Positions 54,108 to 62,238 of a DNA stretch of 64,000 nucleotides are shown here, piece after piece. Both the position numbers and the translations under genes were made by a program. This DNA is from RPQJ01 sp963778185. Its GTDB lineage: Bacteria; Pseudomonadota; Gammaproteobacteria; Steroidobacterales; Steroidobacteraceae. Each line of letters starts with the position of its first letter. Position 1 is the first letter of the stretch. The stretch lies in the NCBI GenBank assembly GCA_963778185.1, contig CAVZTF010000003.1, positions 1,364,001-1,428,000 of the forward strand. Reading direction: 5' to 3'. The notes beneath the pieces are model-generated. The model searched no databases and was not told where the DNA came from. It was given only the letters and a program-made list of their open reading frames with translations.

Positions 54108-54740
54108 TCAGTCCGTCTTGTCGTGCGAACGGCACAGTTCGACCAGGTGCCGCTCCTCCTCGAGCCCCGGCACGGCGAGCCGGTGCACGGCCGCGACCTT
54201 CCAGCCGTTCAGCTTCGCCGCGAGCTCCTCCTCGGGATAGCGGCCCTTCATGGCGAGCAGGCGTCCGCCACCCGCGACCAGCCGGCCCGCCACCTTGACC
54301 AGGTCCGCGACCGGCCCGACGGCCCGGGCCAGCACGGTGTCGAACCGCTCCCCGGGCTCGTAGCCTTCAGCCCGGGACTGCACGACCTCGACGTTGGCCA
54401 GGTCGAGCGCGTCCCGGACGTGCTCGAGGAACCGGCACTTCTTGCCGGTGGACTCGATCAGCGCGAAGTGCCGGCCGGGCTCCACGACCGCCAGCGGGAT
54501 GCCGGGGAAGCCCGCGCCGCTGCCGACGTCCGCGACACGCGTGCCGCGCAGGTACGCCCGCACGCTCAGGCTGTCGAGCAGGTGCTTGGTGACCTGCGAG
54601 GGCCGGTCGCGGATGGCCGTGAGGTTCATCCGCGCGCCCCATGCGTCGAGCAGGTCGAGGTGGGCCAGCAGGCGACCGGCCTGTTCCTCCGTGAGATCGA
54701 CGCCGAGCGAGCGCGCCCCGTCGAGCAGGGAGGAATTCAT
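54108..54740 (-). CDS. rsmG: 16S rRNA m7G527 methyltransferase RsmG
   Basis: 210 residues from the ATG at 54740, which has GAGG 5 bases upstream. The SAM motif is VADVGSGAGFPGIPLAVVEP, with NLTAIRDRPSQVTKHLLDSL before it. The gene is part of the classical rsmG-parA-parB block, normally preceded by mnmG, which is not seen here. Confidence 0.96.
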   Translation of the reverse strand: MNSSLLDGARSLGVDLTEEQAGRLLAHLDLLDAWGARMNLTAIRDRPSQVTKHLLDSLSVRAYLRGTRVADVGSGAGFPGIPLAVVEPGRHFALIESTGKKCRFLEHVRDALDLANVEVVQSRAEGYEPGERFDTVLARAVGPVADLVKVAGRLVAGGGRLLAMKGRYPEEELAAKLNGWKVAAVHRLAVPGLEEERHLVELCRSHDKTD

Positions 54741-54747
54741 CGGCACC

Positions 54748-56199
54748 TCAGGCCTTCACCATGACCGACACGAACTCGTGGACCGGCATGGCCTCGAGCT
54801 TCCCGCGGTCGGCGAACACGGCCTTGATCTTCTCCGCCTGCGCGGGCGGGAAATGCCCGTCCACGCTCGCCTCGAACTTCTTCACGAGCAACGGGATGCC
54901 CTCGGCACGGCGCTTGCGGTGGCCGATGGGGACATCGACGTGCGCGCGCGCGGTCGAGCTGCCGTCCTTGAAGAACACCTGCACGGCGTTGCCGATGTGG
55001 CGCCTGTCGGCCGCGTAGTAATCCTCGGTGAACCTGCTGTTCTCGCGCACGACCATCCTGTCGCGCAGCCGGTCCACGCGCGGGTCGCTGGCCATCGCAT
55101 CCTCGTAGTCGGCGGCGCTGAGGCGGCCGAAGATCAGCGGGATCGCGGTCACGTACTGGATGCAGTGGTCGCGATCGGCCGGGTTCGCGAGCGGGCCGGT
55201 CTTGTCGATGATGCGCACCGCCGGCTCCTGCGTCTCGATCACCACGTGGTCGACGTCGGCGAGACGGTCCTTGACGGCCGGGTGCAGCTCCATCGCGCAC
55301 TCCGCCGCAGTCTGCGCGTGAAACTCGGCCGGGAAGGAGATCTTGAACAGCACGTTCTCCATCACGTAGCTGCCGAAGTTCTGCGGAAAGCTGAACGGCC
55401 TGCCCTCGAAGAGCACGTCGTAGAAGCCCCAGGTCGTCGCGGTGAGCGCCGACGGGTAGCCCATCTCGCCGGTCATCGCGATCAATCCGTGGCGCACGGC
55501 GCGACTCGTGGCGTCGCCCGCCGCCCAGCTCTTGCGCGACCCCGTGTTCGGCGCGTGGCGATAGGTGCGCAGCGCGCCGCCGTCGAGCCATGCGTTCGAC
55601 ACGGCGTTGATCACCTGCTCCCGGGTGCCGCCGAGCATCTTCGTCACGATCGCGGTCGAGGCGATGCGCACCAGCAGCACGTGGTCGAGGCCGACACGGT
55701 TGAAGCTGTTCTCGAGCGCGATCACGCCCTGGATTTCGTGCGCCTTGATCATCGCCGTGGCGACGTCGCGCACCGTCAGCGGCTTGCCCCCCTCCGCGAC
55801 GGCCTTGCGCGACAGGTAGTCGGCGACCGCGAGGATGCCGCCCAGGTTGTCGGACGGGTGGCACCATTCGGCGGCGAGCCAGGTGTCGTTGAAGTCGAGC
55901 CAGCGGATCATCGCGCCGATGTTGAAGGCCGCCTGGACCGGGTCGAGCTCGTAGGACGTGCCCGGCACGCGCGCGCCGCCCGCCATCGTCGCGCCCGGCA
56001 CCACCGGACCCAGCAGCCGGGTGCACGCCGGATGCTGCAGCGCCTGGAAACCGCAGGCGAGCGAGTCCATGAGACAGTGGAACGCGGTCTCGTAGGCGAG
56101 GCGGCTCTCGATCTCGTACTCAGCCGTGTAATCGGCGATGTCGACCAGGACCCGGTCCGGATCCGGGCGCTCGGCGGACCTGATGCCTTGGCTGGCCAT
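54748..56199 (-). CDS. prpD: 2-methylcitrate dehydratase PrpD
   Basis: 483 residues, the usual PrpD/MmgE length. Diagnostic segments are DYTAEYEIESRLAYETAFHC, IRWLDFNDTWLAAEWCHPSD near residues 90-110 and NAVSNAWLDGGALRTYRHAP. It dehydrates 2-methylcitrate in the methylcitrate cycle. With AcnD present, PrpD is partly redundant, yet both are kept. It ends only a few bases before the rsmG start. Confidence 0.94.
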   Translation of the reverse strand: MASQGIRSAERPDPDRVLVDIADYTAEYEIESRLAYETAFHCLMDSLACGFQALQHPACTRLLGPVVPGATMAGGARVPGTSYELDPVQAAFNIGAMIRWLDFNDTWLAAEWCHPSDNLGGILAVADYLSRKAVAEGGKPLTVRDVATAMIKAHEIQGVIALENSFNRVGLDHVLLVRIASTAIVTKMLGGTREQVINAVSNAWLDGGALRTYRHAPNTGSRKSWAAGDATSRAVRHGLIAMTGEMGYPSALTATTWGFYDVLFEGRPFSFPQNFGSYVMENVLFKISFPAEFHAQTAAECAMELHPAVKDRLADVDHVVIETQEPAVRIIDKTGPLANPADRDHCIQYVTAIPLIFGRLSAADYEDAMASDPRVDRLRDRMVVRENSRFTEDYYAADRRHIGNAVQVFFKDGSSTARAHVDVPIGHRKRRAEGIPLLVKKFEASVDGHFPPAQAEKIKAVFADRGKLEAMPVHEFVSVMVKA

Positions 56200-56205
56200 G
56201 GTTGC

Positions 56206-57396
56206 CTAGAAGGAATCGCCGGGGACGCGCACCCATCCTTCCATCAGTACCCGGGCGCTGCGGCTCATGATGGCCTTCTTCACGGTCCACTCGCCGTCGA
56301 CCAGTGTCGCTTCCGCACCGACCCGCAAGGTGCCGGACGGGTGGCCGAAGCGCACCTCATTTCGCGCGCCGCCGCCGGCGGCGAGGTTCACCAGCGTGCC
56401 CGGGATCGCGGCCGCCGTGCCGATGGCGACGGCGGCGGTGCCCATCATGGCGTGATGCAGCTTGCCCATGGACAGGGCGCGCACCAGCAGGTCGATGTCG
56501 CCTGCGGCGACACGCCTGCCGCTGGAAGCCACGTAATCTGCGGGCCGGGCGACGAAGGCGACTTTCGGGGTGTGCTGGCGCCTGGCTGCTTCAGCAACGT
56601 GTTCGATGAGGCCCATGCGCAGCGCGCCGTGGGCGCGGATGGTCTCGAACATGGCGAGCGCCCTCGCATCGCCGTTAATGGCGTCCTGCAACTCGGTGCC
56701 CGTGTAGCCGATGGCGTCCGCGCTCACGAAAATGGTCGGGATGCCCGCGTTGATCATCGTGGCCTTGAGCGTGGCGACGCCCGGAACCTCGAGATCGTCG
56801 ACCAGGTTGCCCGTGGGGAACATCGCGCCCCCCGCGCCTTCTTCGTCGGCGGCCGGGTCCAGGAATTCGAGCTGCACCTCGGCGGCCGGGAACGTCACGC
56901 CGTCGAGCTCGAAGTCGCCGGTCTCCTGCACGGCGGCGTTGGTGACCGGCACGTGCGCGACGATGGTCCTGGCGATGTTCGCCTGCCAGATGCGCACGAC
57001 CGCCACGCCGTCCTTCGGTACGCGAGCGGGGTCGACGAGTCCGTTGCTGATTGCGAAGGGGCCCACGGCGGCGGAGAGGTTGCCGCAGTTGCCGCTCCAG
57101 TCGACGAAGGCCTTGTCGATGGACACCTGTCCGAACAGGTAATCGACGTCGTGATCGGGCTTGCGGCTTCGCGACAGGATGACCGCCTTGCTCGTGCTGG
57201 AGGTCGCCCCGCCCATGCCGTCGATCTGCTTGCCGTAGGGATCCGGGCTGCCGATGACGCGCAGCAGCAGCGCGTCGCGCGTCGCACCCGGCACCTGCGC
57301 GGCCGCGGGCAGGTCCTGCAGGCGGAAGAAGACGCCTTTGCTGGTGCCGCCACGCATGTAGGTGGCAGGAATCCTGACCTGGAAAACAGGGGACAT
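56206..57396 (-). CDS. prpF: AcnD-accessory protein PrpF (methylaconitate isomerase)
   Basis: 396 residues. ATYMRGGTSKGVFFRLQDLP near the N-terminus and GNCGNLSAAVGPFAI are signatures of PrpF, a diaminopimelate-epimerase-fold isomerase that acts on the 2-methylaconitate made by AcnD. The start ATG and the first six codons (MSPVFQ) lie in a long hairpin repeat; AGGAG is only 1 base from the ATG. The next in-frame Met is within the conserved core, so this start is needed. It lies 4 bases from the acnD stop. Confidence 0.93.
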   Translation of the reverse strand: MSPVFQVRIPATYMRGGTSKGVFFRLQDLPAAAQVPGATRDALLLRVIGSPDPYGKQIDGMGGATSSTSKAVILSRSRKPDHDVDYLFGQVSIDKAFVDWSGNCGNLSAAVGPFAISNGLVDPARVPKDGVAVVRIWQANIARTIVAHVPVTNAAVQETGDFELDGVTFPAAEVQLEFLDPAADEEGAGGAMFPTGNLVDDLEVPGVATLKATMINAGIPTIFVSADAIGYTGTELQDAINGDARALAMFETIRAHGALRMGLIEHVAEAARRQHTPKVAFVARPADYVASSGRRVAAGDIDLLVRALSMGKLHHAMMGTAAVAIGTAAAIPGTLVNLAAGGGARNEVRFGHPSGTLRVGAEATLVDGEWTVKKAIMSRSARVLMEGWVRVPGDSF

Positions 57397-57446
57397 TCTC
57401 CTATTTTCCGCTCGCGGAAACAGGAGAGTGTCCCCTGTTTTCCAGG
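57378..57446. repeat. Long hairpin repeat spanning the acnD-prpF junction
   Basis: A perfect 18-bp arm pair (57378-57395 with 57429-57446) is continued inward by TCTCCT/AGGAGA and TTTCCG/CGGAAA to a 4-base loop, giving about 30 paired bases. It encodes the last ~14 residues of AcnD (after AQDFL) and the first codons of PrpF, and its left arm shares 16 bases with the glgB start region. It looks like a REP-type element inserted between two genes. Confidence 0.75.
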
Positions 57447-60016
57447 AAGTCCTGGGCGAAGCGCTGCAGCACGCCGCCGGCCTCGTAGATCGACACCTCT
57501 TCCGCCGTATCCAGGCGGCATGTCACCGGCACTTCCGTGCGCTCGCCGTCCGTGCGCGTGATGACCAGGATCAGCGTGGCACGCGGCGTGCGCTGGCCGA
57601 TCACGTCGAACGTCTCGGTCCCGTCGATCTCGAACGTCAGGCGCGTCACGCCCGGCTTGAACTCGAGCGGCAGCACCCCCATGCCGATGAGATTGGTGCG
57701 GTGGATGCGCTCGAAGCCCTCGGCGACGATTGCTTCCACCCCCGCCAGCCGCACGCCCTTGGCCGCCCAGTCACGTGACGAGCCCTGGCCGTAATCGGCG
57801 CCCGCGACGATGATGAGCGGCTGCTTGCGCTGCAGGTAGGTCTCGATCGCTTCCCACATGCGTACGACCCGGCCTTCCGGCTCGATGCGCGCCAGCGAAC
57901 CCTTCGTGACCTTGCCGTCGACCACCGCCATCTCGTTCACCAGCGTGGGGTTGGCGAAGGTCGCGCGCTGCGCGGTGAGGTGATCGCCACGGTGCGTGGC
58001 GTAGGAATTGAAGTCCTCCTCCGGCAGGCCCATTTTCGCGAGGTACTCGCCAGCGGCGCTGTCGAGCAGGATCGCATTGGACGGCGACAGGTGGTCGGTC
58101 GTGATGTTGTCGCCCAGCACCGCGAGCGGTCGCAGGCCTCGCAGCGTGCGCTCGCCCGCCAGCGCGCCTTCCCAGTACGGCGGGCGGCGGATATACGTAC
58201 TCTGCGGACGCCAGTCGTACAGCGGGCTCACGTTCTCGCCACCGCCGACTTTGCGGTCGAACATCGGCGCGTAGACCTTGCGGAAGTGCTCGGGCTTCAC
58301 GCTCCTGGCCACCACCGCGTCGATCTCCTCGTCGCCCGGCCAGAGGTCCTTGAGCGTGACCGGACGGCCGTCCTTGTCCGTGCCCAGCACGTCCTTCTCT
58401 ATGTCGAAGCGGATCGTGCCGGCGATCGCGTAGGCCACGACCAGCGGCGGCGAGGCAAGGAAGGCCTGCCTGGCGTACGGGTGGATACGGCCGTCGAAGT
58501 TGCGGTTGCCGGAGAGCACGGCGGTCGCGTACAGGTCACGATCGATGATCTCCTGCTGGATCTTCGGATCGAGCGCGCCGCTCATGCCGTTGCAGGTCGT
58601 GCAGGCGAACGCCACGATGCCGAAGCCCAGCTTCTCCAGCTCGGGCAGCAGCCTCGCTTCCTCGAGGTAGAGCTGCACGGCCTTTGAGCCGGGCGCCAGC
58701 GAGGACTTCACCCACGGCTTGCGCATCAGGCCGCGCGCGTTCGCGTTGCGCGCGAGGAGGCCCGCCGCAATCACGTTGCGCGGGTTGCTGGTGTTGGTGC
58801 AGCTGGTGATCGCAGCGATGATGACCGCGCCGTCGGGCATCTGTCCCGGCACCTCCTGCCACGGGCCTGCGATACCGCGCGCGGCGAGATCCGACGTTGG
58901 CAGGCGCTTGTGCGGATTCGACGGGCCCGCCATGTTGCGCACCACGGTCGCAAGATCGAACTTCAGTACGCGCTCGTACTCGGCGGTCCGCAGGGAGTCT
59001 GCCCACAGGCCGGCTTGCTTCGCATAGGTCTCTACGAGCCGGACCTGCTCGTCGTCCCGACCCGTGAGGCGCAGGTAGTCGAGGGTGTTGCCGTCGATGA
59101 AGAACATCGCCGCGGTGGCACCATACTCCGGCGCCATGTTCGAGATGGTCGCGCGGTCGCCCAGGCCCAGTGCAGCCGCGCCCTCGCCATGAAACTCGAG
59201 ATACGCGCCCACCACCCGTTCCTTGCGCAGGAATTCGGTCAGCGCGAGCACGACGTCCGTCGCGGTGATGCCCGGCCGTGGCTTGCCGCTCAATTCCACG
59301 CCGATGATGTCCGGCAGGCGCATCCACGACGCGCGACCGAGCATGACGTTCTCGGCTTCGAGGCCGCCGACGCCGATCGCGATGACGCCGAGCGCATCGA
59401 CGTGCGGCGTGTGGCTGTCGGTGCCGACCAGCGTGTCGGGGAAGGCCACGCCGTCCTTCGCGTGGATCACCGGCGACATCCGCTCCAGGTTGATCTGGTG
59501 CATGATGCCGTTGCCCGGCGGAATCACCTCGACGTTCCTGAACGCCTGCCGGGTCCAGTCGATGAAGTGGAAGCGGTCTTCGTTACGGCGGTCCTCGACG
59601 GCCCGGTTCTTCCTGAATGCGTCCTTGTCGAAGCCGCCGTACTCGACCGCAAGCGAATGGTCGACGATCAGCTGCACCGGCACGACGGGATTGACCTGCG
59701 CCGGATTCCCGCCCTTCTCGGCAATCGCGTCACGCAGCCCCGCGAGGTCCACGAGCGCCGTCTGGCCGAGGATGTCGTGGCACACCACGCGGGTCGGGAA
59801 CCACGGGAAATCGAGCTCGCGCCTGCGCTCGATGAGTTGCCGGAGCGAGTCGTCCAGGGTCGCCGGGTCGCAGCGGCGCACGAGGTTCTCGGCAAGCACG
59901 CGAGAGGTGTACGGCAGCGTTGCGTAGGCACCAGGCCGGATGGCGTCGACCGCAGCCCGTGCGTCGAAGTAGTCCAGTGCGGTTCCGGCGAGCGGCTTGC
60001 GGTGCGCGCTGTTCAT
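57401..60016 (-). CDS. acnD: Fe/S-dependent 2-methylisocitrate dehydratase AcnD
   Basis: 871 residues from MNSAHRKPLAG at 60016, 2 bases after the prpC stop. It belongs to the aconitase superfamily; [4Fe-4S] ligands are in AITSCTNTSNP and FACTTCNGMSG. VGTDSHTPHVDALGVIAIGV and GADYGQGSSRDWAAKG are typical aconitase motifs. It turns 2-methylcitrate into 2-methylaconitate and needs PrpF. The C-terminal ENRGHSPVSASGK comes from the hairpin repeat and is not family-conserved. Confidence 0.95.
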   Translation of the reverse strand: MNSAHRKPLAGTALDYFDARAAVDAIRPGAYATLPYTSRVLAENLVRRCDPATLDDSLRQLIERRRELDFPWFPTRVVCHDILGQTALVDLAGLRDAIAEKGGNPAQVNPVVPVQLIVDHSLAVEYGGFDKDAFRKNRAVEDRRNEDRFHFIDWTRQAFRNVEVIPPGNGIMHQINLERMSPVIHAKDGVAFPDTLVGTDSHTPHVDALGVIAIGVGGLEAENVMLGRASWMRLPDIIGVELSGKPRPGITATDVVLALTEFLRKERVVGAYLEFHGEGAAALGLGDRATISNMAPEYGATAAMFFIDGNTLDYLRLTGRDDEQVRLVETYAKQAGLWADSLRTAEYERVLKFDLATVVRNMAGPSNPHKRLPTSDLAARGIAGPWQEVPGQMPDGAVIIAAITSCTNTSNPRNVIAAGLLARNANARGLMRKPWVKSSLAPGSKAVQLYLEEARLLPELEKLGFGIVAFACTTCNGMSGALDPKIQQEIIDRDLYATAVLSGNRNFDGRIHPYARQAFLASPPLVVAYAIAGTIRFDIEKDVLGTDKDGRPVTLKDLWPGDEEIDAVVARSVKPEHFRKVYAPMFDRKVGGGENVSPLYDWRPQSTYIRRPPYWEGALAGERTLRGLRPLAVLGDNITTDHLSPSNAILLDSAAGEYLAKMGLPEEDFNSYATHRGDHLTAQRATFANPTLVNEMAVVDGKVTKGSLARIEPEGRVVRMWEAIETYLQRKQPLIIVAGADYGQGSSRDWAAKGVRLAGVEAIVAEGFERIHRTNLIGMGVLPLEFKPGVTRLTFEIDGTETFDVIGQRTPRATLILVITRTDGERTEVPVTCRLDTAEEVSIYEAGGVLQRFAQDFLENRGHSPVSASGK

Positions 60017-60018
60017 CG

Positions 60019-61179
60019 TCAGCCGCGCTTCGCGAGCGGCACGAACTTCCGGTCCTCCGGGCCCGTGTAGTTTGCGCTCGGCCGGATGATCTTGCCGTCG
60101 ATGCGCTGCTCGATGACGTGCGCCGCCCAGCCGGTGGTGCGCGAGATCACGAACAACGGCGTGAACATGGCGGTCGGCACGCCCATCATGTGGTAGGAGA
60201 CGGCGCTGAACCAGTCGAGGTTCGGGAACATCTTCTTGATGTCCCACATCACCGACTCGAGACGCTCGGCAATGTCGAACATCTTCATGTCGCCCGCTTC
60301 CTTCGACAGCTGCCGCGCCACTTCCTTGATGACCTTGTTGCGCGGGTCGCCGATCGTGTAGACCGGATGGCCGAAGCCGATGATCACCTCCTTCGCCTCG
60401 ACGCGACGGCGGATGTCGGCCTCCGCCTCGTCCGGGCCCTCGTAGCGCTTCTGCACCTCGAACGCAACCTCGTTCGCGCCGCCGTGCTTCGGCCCGCGCA
60501 GCGCGCCGATGGCACCGGCGATGCACGAGTGCATGTCGGAGCCCGTGCCCGCGATGACGCGTGCCGTGAAGGTGGAGGCATTGAACTCGTGCTCGGCGTA
60601 CAGATTGAGCGACACGTGCATCGCCTTCACCCACGACGCCGGAGGCGGGCGGCGGTGCAGCAGGTGCAGGAAGTGCCCACCGATCGAATCGTCGTCGGTC
60701 TCGACGAAGATGCGCTGGCCCGAGTGGCTGTAGTGATACCAGTAGGCGAGCATGGAGCCGAGGCTCGCGAGCAGGCGGTCGGCGATGTCGCGCGCGCCCG
60801 CGACGCCGTGGTCGTCCTTCTCCGGCAGCGTGCAGCCGAGCACCGAGACCCCCGTGCGCATCACGTCCATCGGGTGGCTCGCCGCCGGCAGCGCCTCGAG
60901 CGCGGCGCGCACCGAGGCGGGCAGTCCGCGCAGGGACCTGAGCCTGGCCTTGTAGCCCGCGAGCTCGGCGGCGTTCGGCAGCGTGCCGTGCACCAGCAGG
61001 TACGCGACTTCCTCGAACTCGCACTGGTCGGCGAGGTCGAGTATGTCGTAACCGCGGTAGTGCAGGTCGTTGCCGCTGCGTCCAACCGTGCAGAGCGCGG
61101 TGTTGCCGGCGGTCACACCGGACAGGGCGACGGACTTCTTGGGCTTGAAGCCGGTGGCGGGTGTCGTTTCGCTGCTCAT
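60019..61179 (-). CDS. prpC: 2-methylcitrate synthase PrpC
   Basis: 386 residues, citrate-synthase fold. Active-site segments are EFNASTFTARVIAGTGSDMH, GPKHGGANE and GFGHPVYTIGDPRNKVIK. It joins propionyl-CoA and oxaloacetate. The start MSSETTPATGFKPKK is a normal length; it follows prpB by about 40 bases. Confidence 0.95.
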   Translation of the reverse strand: MSSETTPATGFKPKKSVALSGVTAGNTALCTVGRSGNDLHYRGYDILDLADQCEFEEVAYLLVHGTLPNAAELAGYKARLRSLRGLPASVRAALEALPAASHPMDVMRTGVSVLGCTLPEKDDHGVAGARDIADRLLASLGSMLAYWYHYSHSGQRIFVETDDDSIGGHFLHLLHRRPPPASWVKAMHVSLNLYAEHEFNASTFTARVIAGTGSDMHSCIAGAIGALRGPKHGGANEVAFEVQKRYEGPDEAEADIRRRVEAKEVIIGFGHPVYTIGDPRNKVIKEVARQLSKEAGDMKMFDIAERLESVMWDIKKMFPNLDWFSAVSYHMMGVPTAMFTPLFVISRTTGWAAHVIEQRIDGKIIRPSANYTGPEDRKFVPLAKRG

Positions 61180-61219
61180 GGCTCGTCTCTCGTCCTGGGT
61201 TTGACCGTTGCGCCGCCGG

Positions 61220-62113
61220 CTATTTTTCGGCCGCGTCGCGGCTGAAGAGCTCGTCCAGCTTGCGCTCGTAGTCGTGGTAGCCGAGCACGTCGTAGAGCTC
61301 GGTGCGCGGTTGCATGCAGCCCGTCACGCTCTTCTGCGTGCCCTCGCGCCGGATCGCGCCGTAGACCACTTCAGCGGCCTTCGCCATGGCGCGGAACGCC
61401 GACAGCGGGTAGAGCACGAGCTGCACGCCCGTGCTCGCGAGCTCGGCCACGGTGAAGAGCGGCGTCTTGCCGAACTCGGTGATGTTCGCGAGCACCGGAA
61501 CGTTCACGGCCGCGGTGAACTGGCGGTACTCGTCGAGCGTGGTGAGCGCCTCGGCGAAGATCATGTCGGCGCCCGCCTCGACGTAGCGCTGCGCGCGCTC
61601 GATCGCCTGCGGCTGGCCCTCGACCGCGTGCGCGTCGGTGCGCGCCATGATCACGAACTGGCCGTCGCTGCGGCCGTCCACGGCGGCCTTGATGCGGTCG
61701 ACCATTTCGTCGCAGGTCACGAGCGCCTTGCCGGGACGGTGTCCGCAGCGCTTGGCCGCGACCTGGTCCTCGAGGTGGCAGCCGGCGGCGCCGGAGCGCA
61801 CGAGGTCGGCGATGGTGCGCGAGATGTTGAAGGCGGCGCCCCAGCCGGTGTCGGCATCCACGAGCAGCGGCAGGTCGCTGGCCGAGGTGATGCGGCGTAC
61901 GTCCTCGCAGACGTCGTTCAGGCTGGTGATGCCGAGGTCGGGCAGTCCGAAGGAGGCGTTGGCGACGCCCGCCCCGGAGAGATAGATCGCCCGGAACCCG
62001 GCCCGCTCGGCGAGGAGCGCGCTGTAGGCGTTGATGGCGCCCACGACCTGCAGCGGGCGCTCGTGGGCCAGGGCTGCCCGTAGCCGGGCTCCAGCGGAAG
62101 TCGGTGCGGTCAT
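61220..62113 (-). CDS. prpB: 2-methylisocitrate lyase PrpB
   Basis: 297 residues, isocitrate-lyase/PEP-mutase fold. The catalytic Cys is in KRCGHRPGKAL, and the metal site in LLVDADTGWGAAFNISRT. It cleaves 2-methylisocitrate to pyruvate and succinate. First gene of the prpB-prpC-acnD-prpF-prpD cluster. No prpR regulator is in the window. Confidence 0.95.
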   Translation of the reverse strand: MTAPTSAGARLRAALAHERPLQVVGAINAYSALLAERAGFRAIYLSGAGVANASFGLPDLGITSLNDVCEDVRRITSASDLPLLVDADTGWGAAFNISRTIADLVRSGAAGCHLEDQVAAKRCGHRPGKALVTCDEMVDRIKAAVDGRSDGQFVIMARTDAHAVEGQPQAIERAQRYVEAGADMIFAEALTTLDEYRQFTAAVNVPVLANITEFGKTPLFTVAELASTGVQLVLYPLSAFRAMAKAAEVVYGAIRREGTQKSVTGCMQPRTELYDVLGYHDYERKLDELFSRDAAEK

Positions 62114-62238
62114 GGGCAGTTCTTTTCGCGGCGCAAGAAAGAACGCTGGATATTAGCTCAAAAGCAAGGGGGGCAGAATCGCGATAACCCTCCCTCGGGC
62201 GGACCGCACGCCGCCCGCCTGCGCCGCGCCGGATTCGC

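Noticed and set aside
57401..61024. Longer 1207-codon frame containing AcnD
   Set aside because: The extra N-terminal part is an out-of-frame reading of prpC; AcnD homology starts at 60016, 2 bases after the prpC stop.
62114..62238. Sigma-54 promoter for the prp cluster
   Set aside because: A TTGC element is present, but no GG lies at the required distance upstream, and no prpR is nearby.
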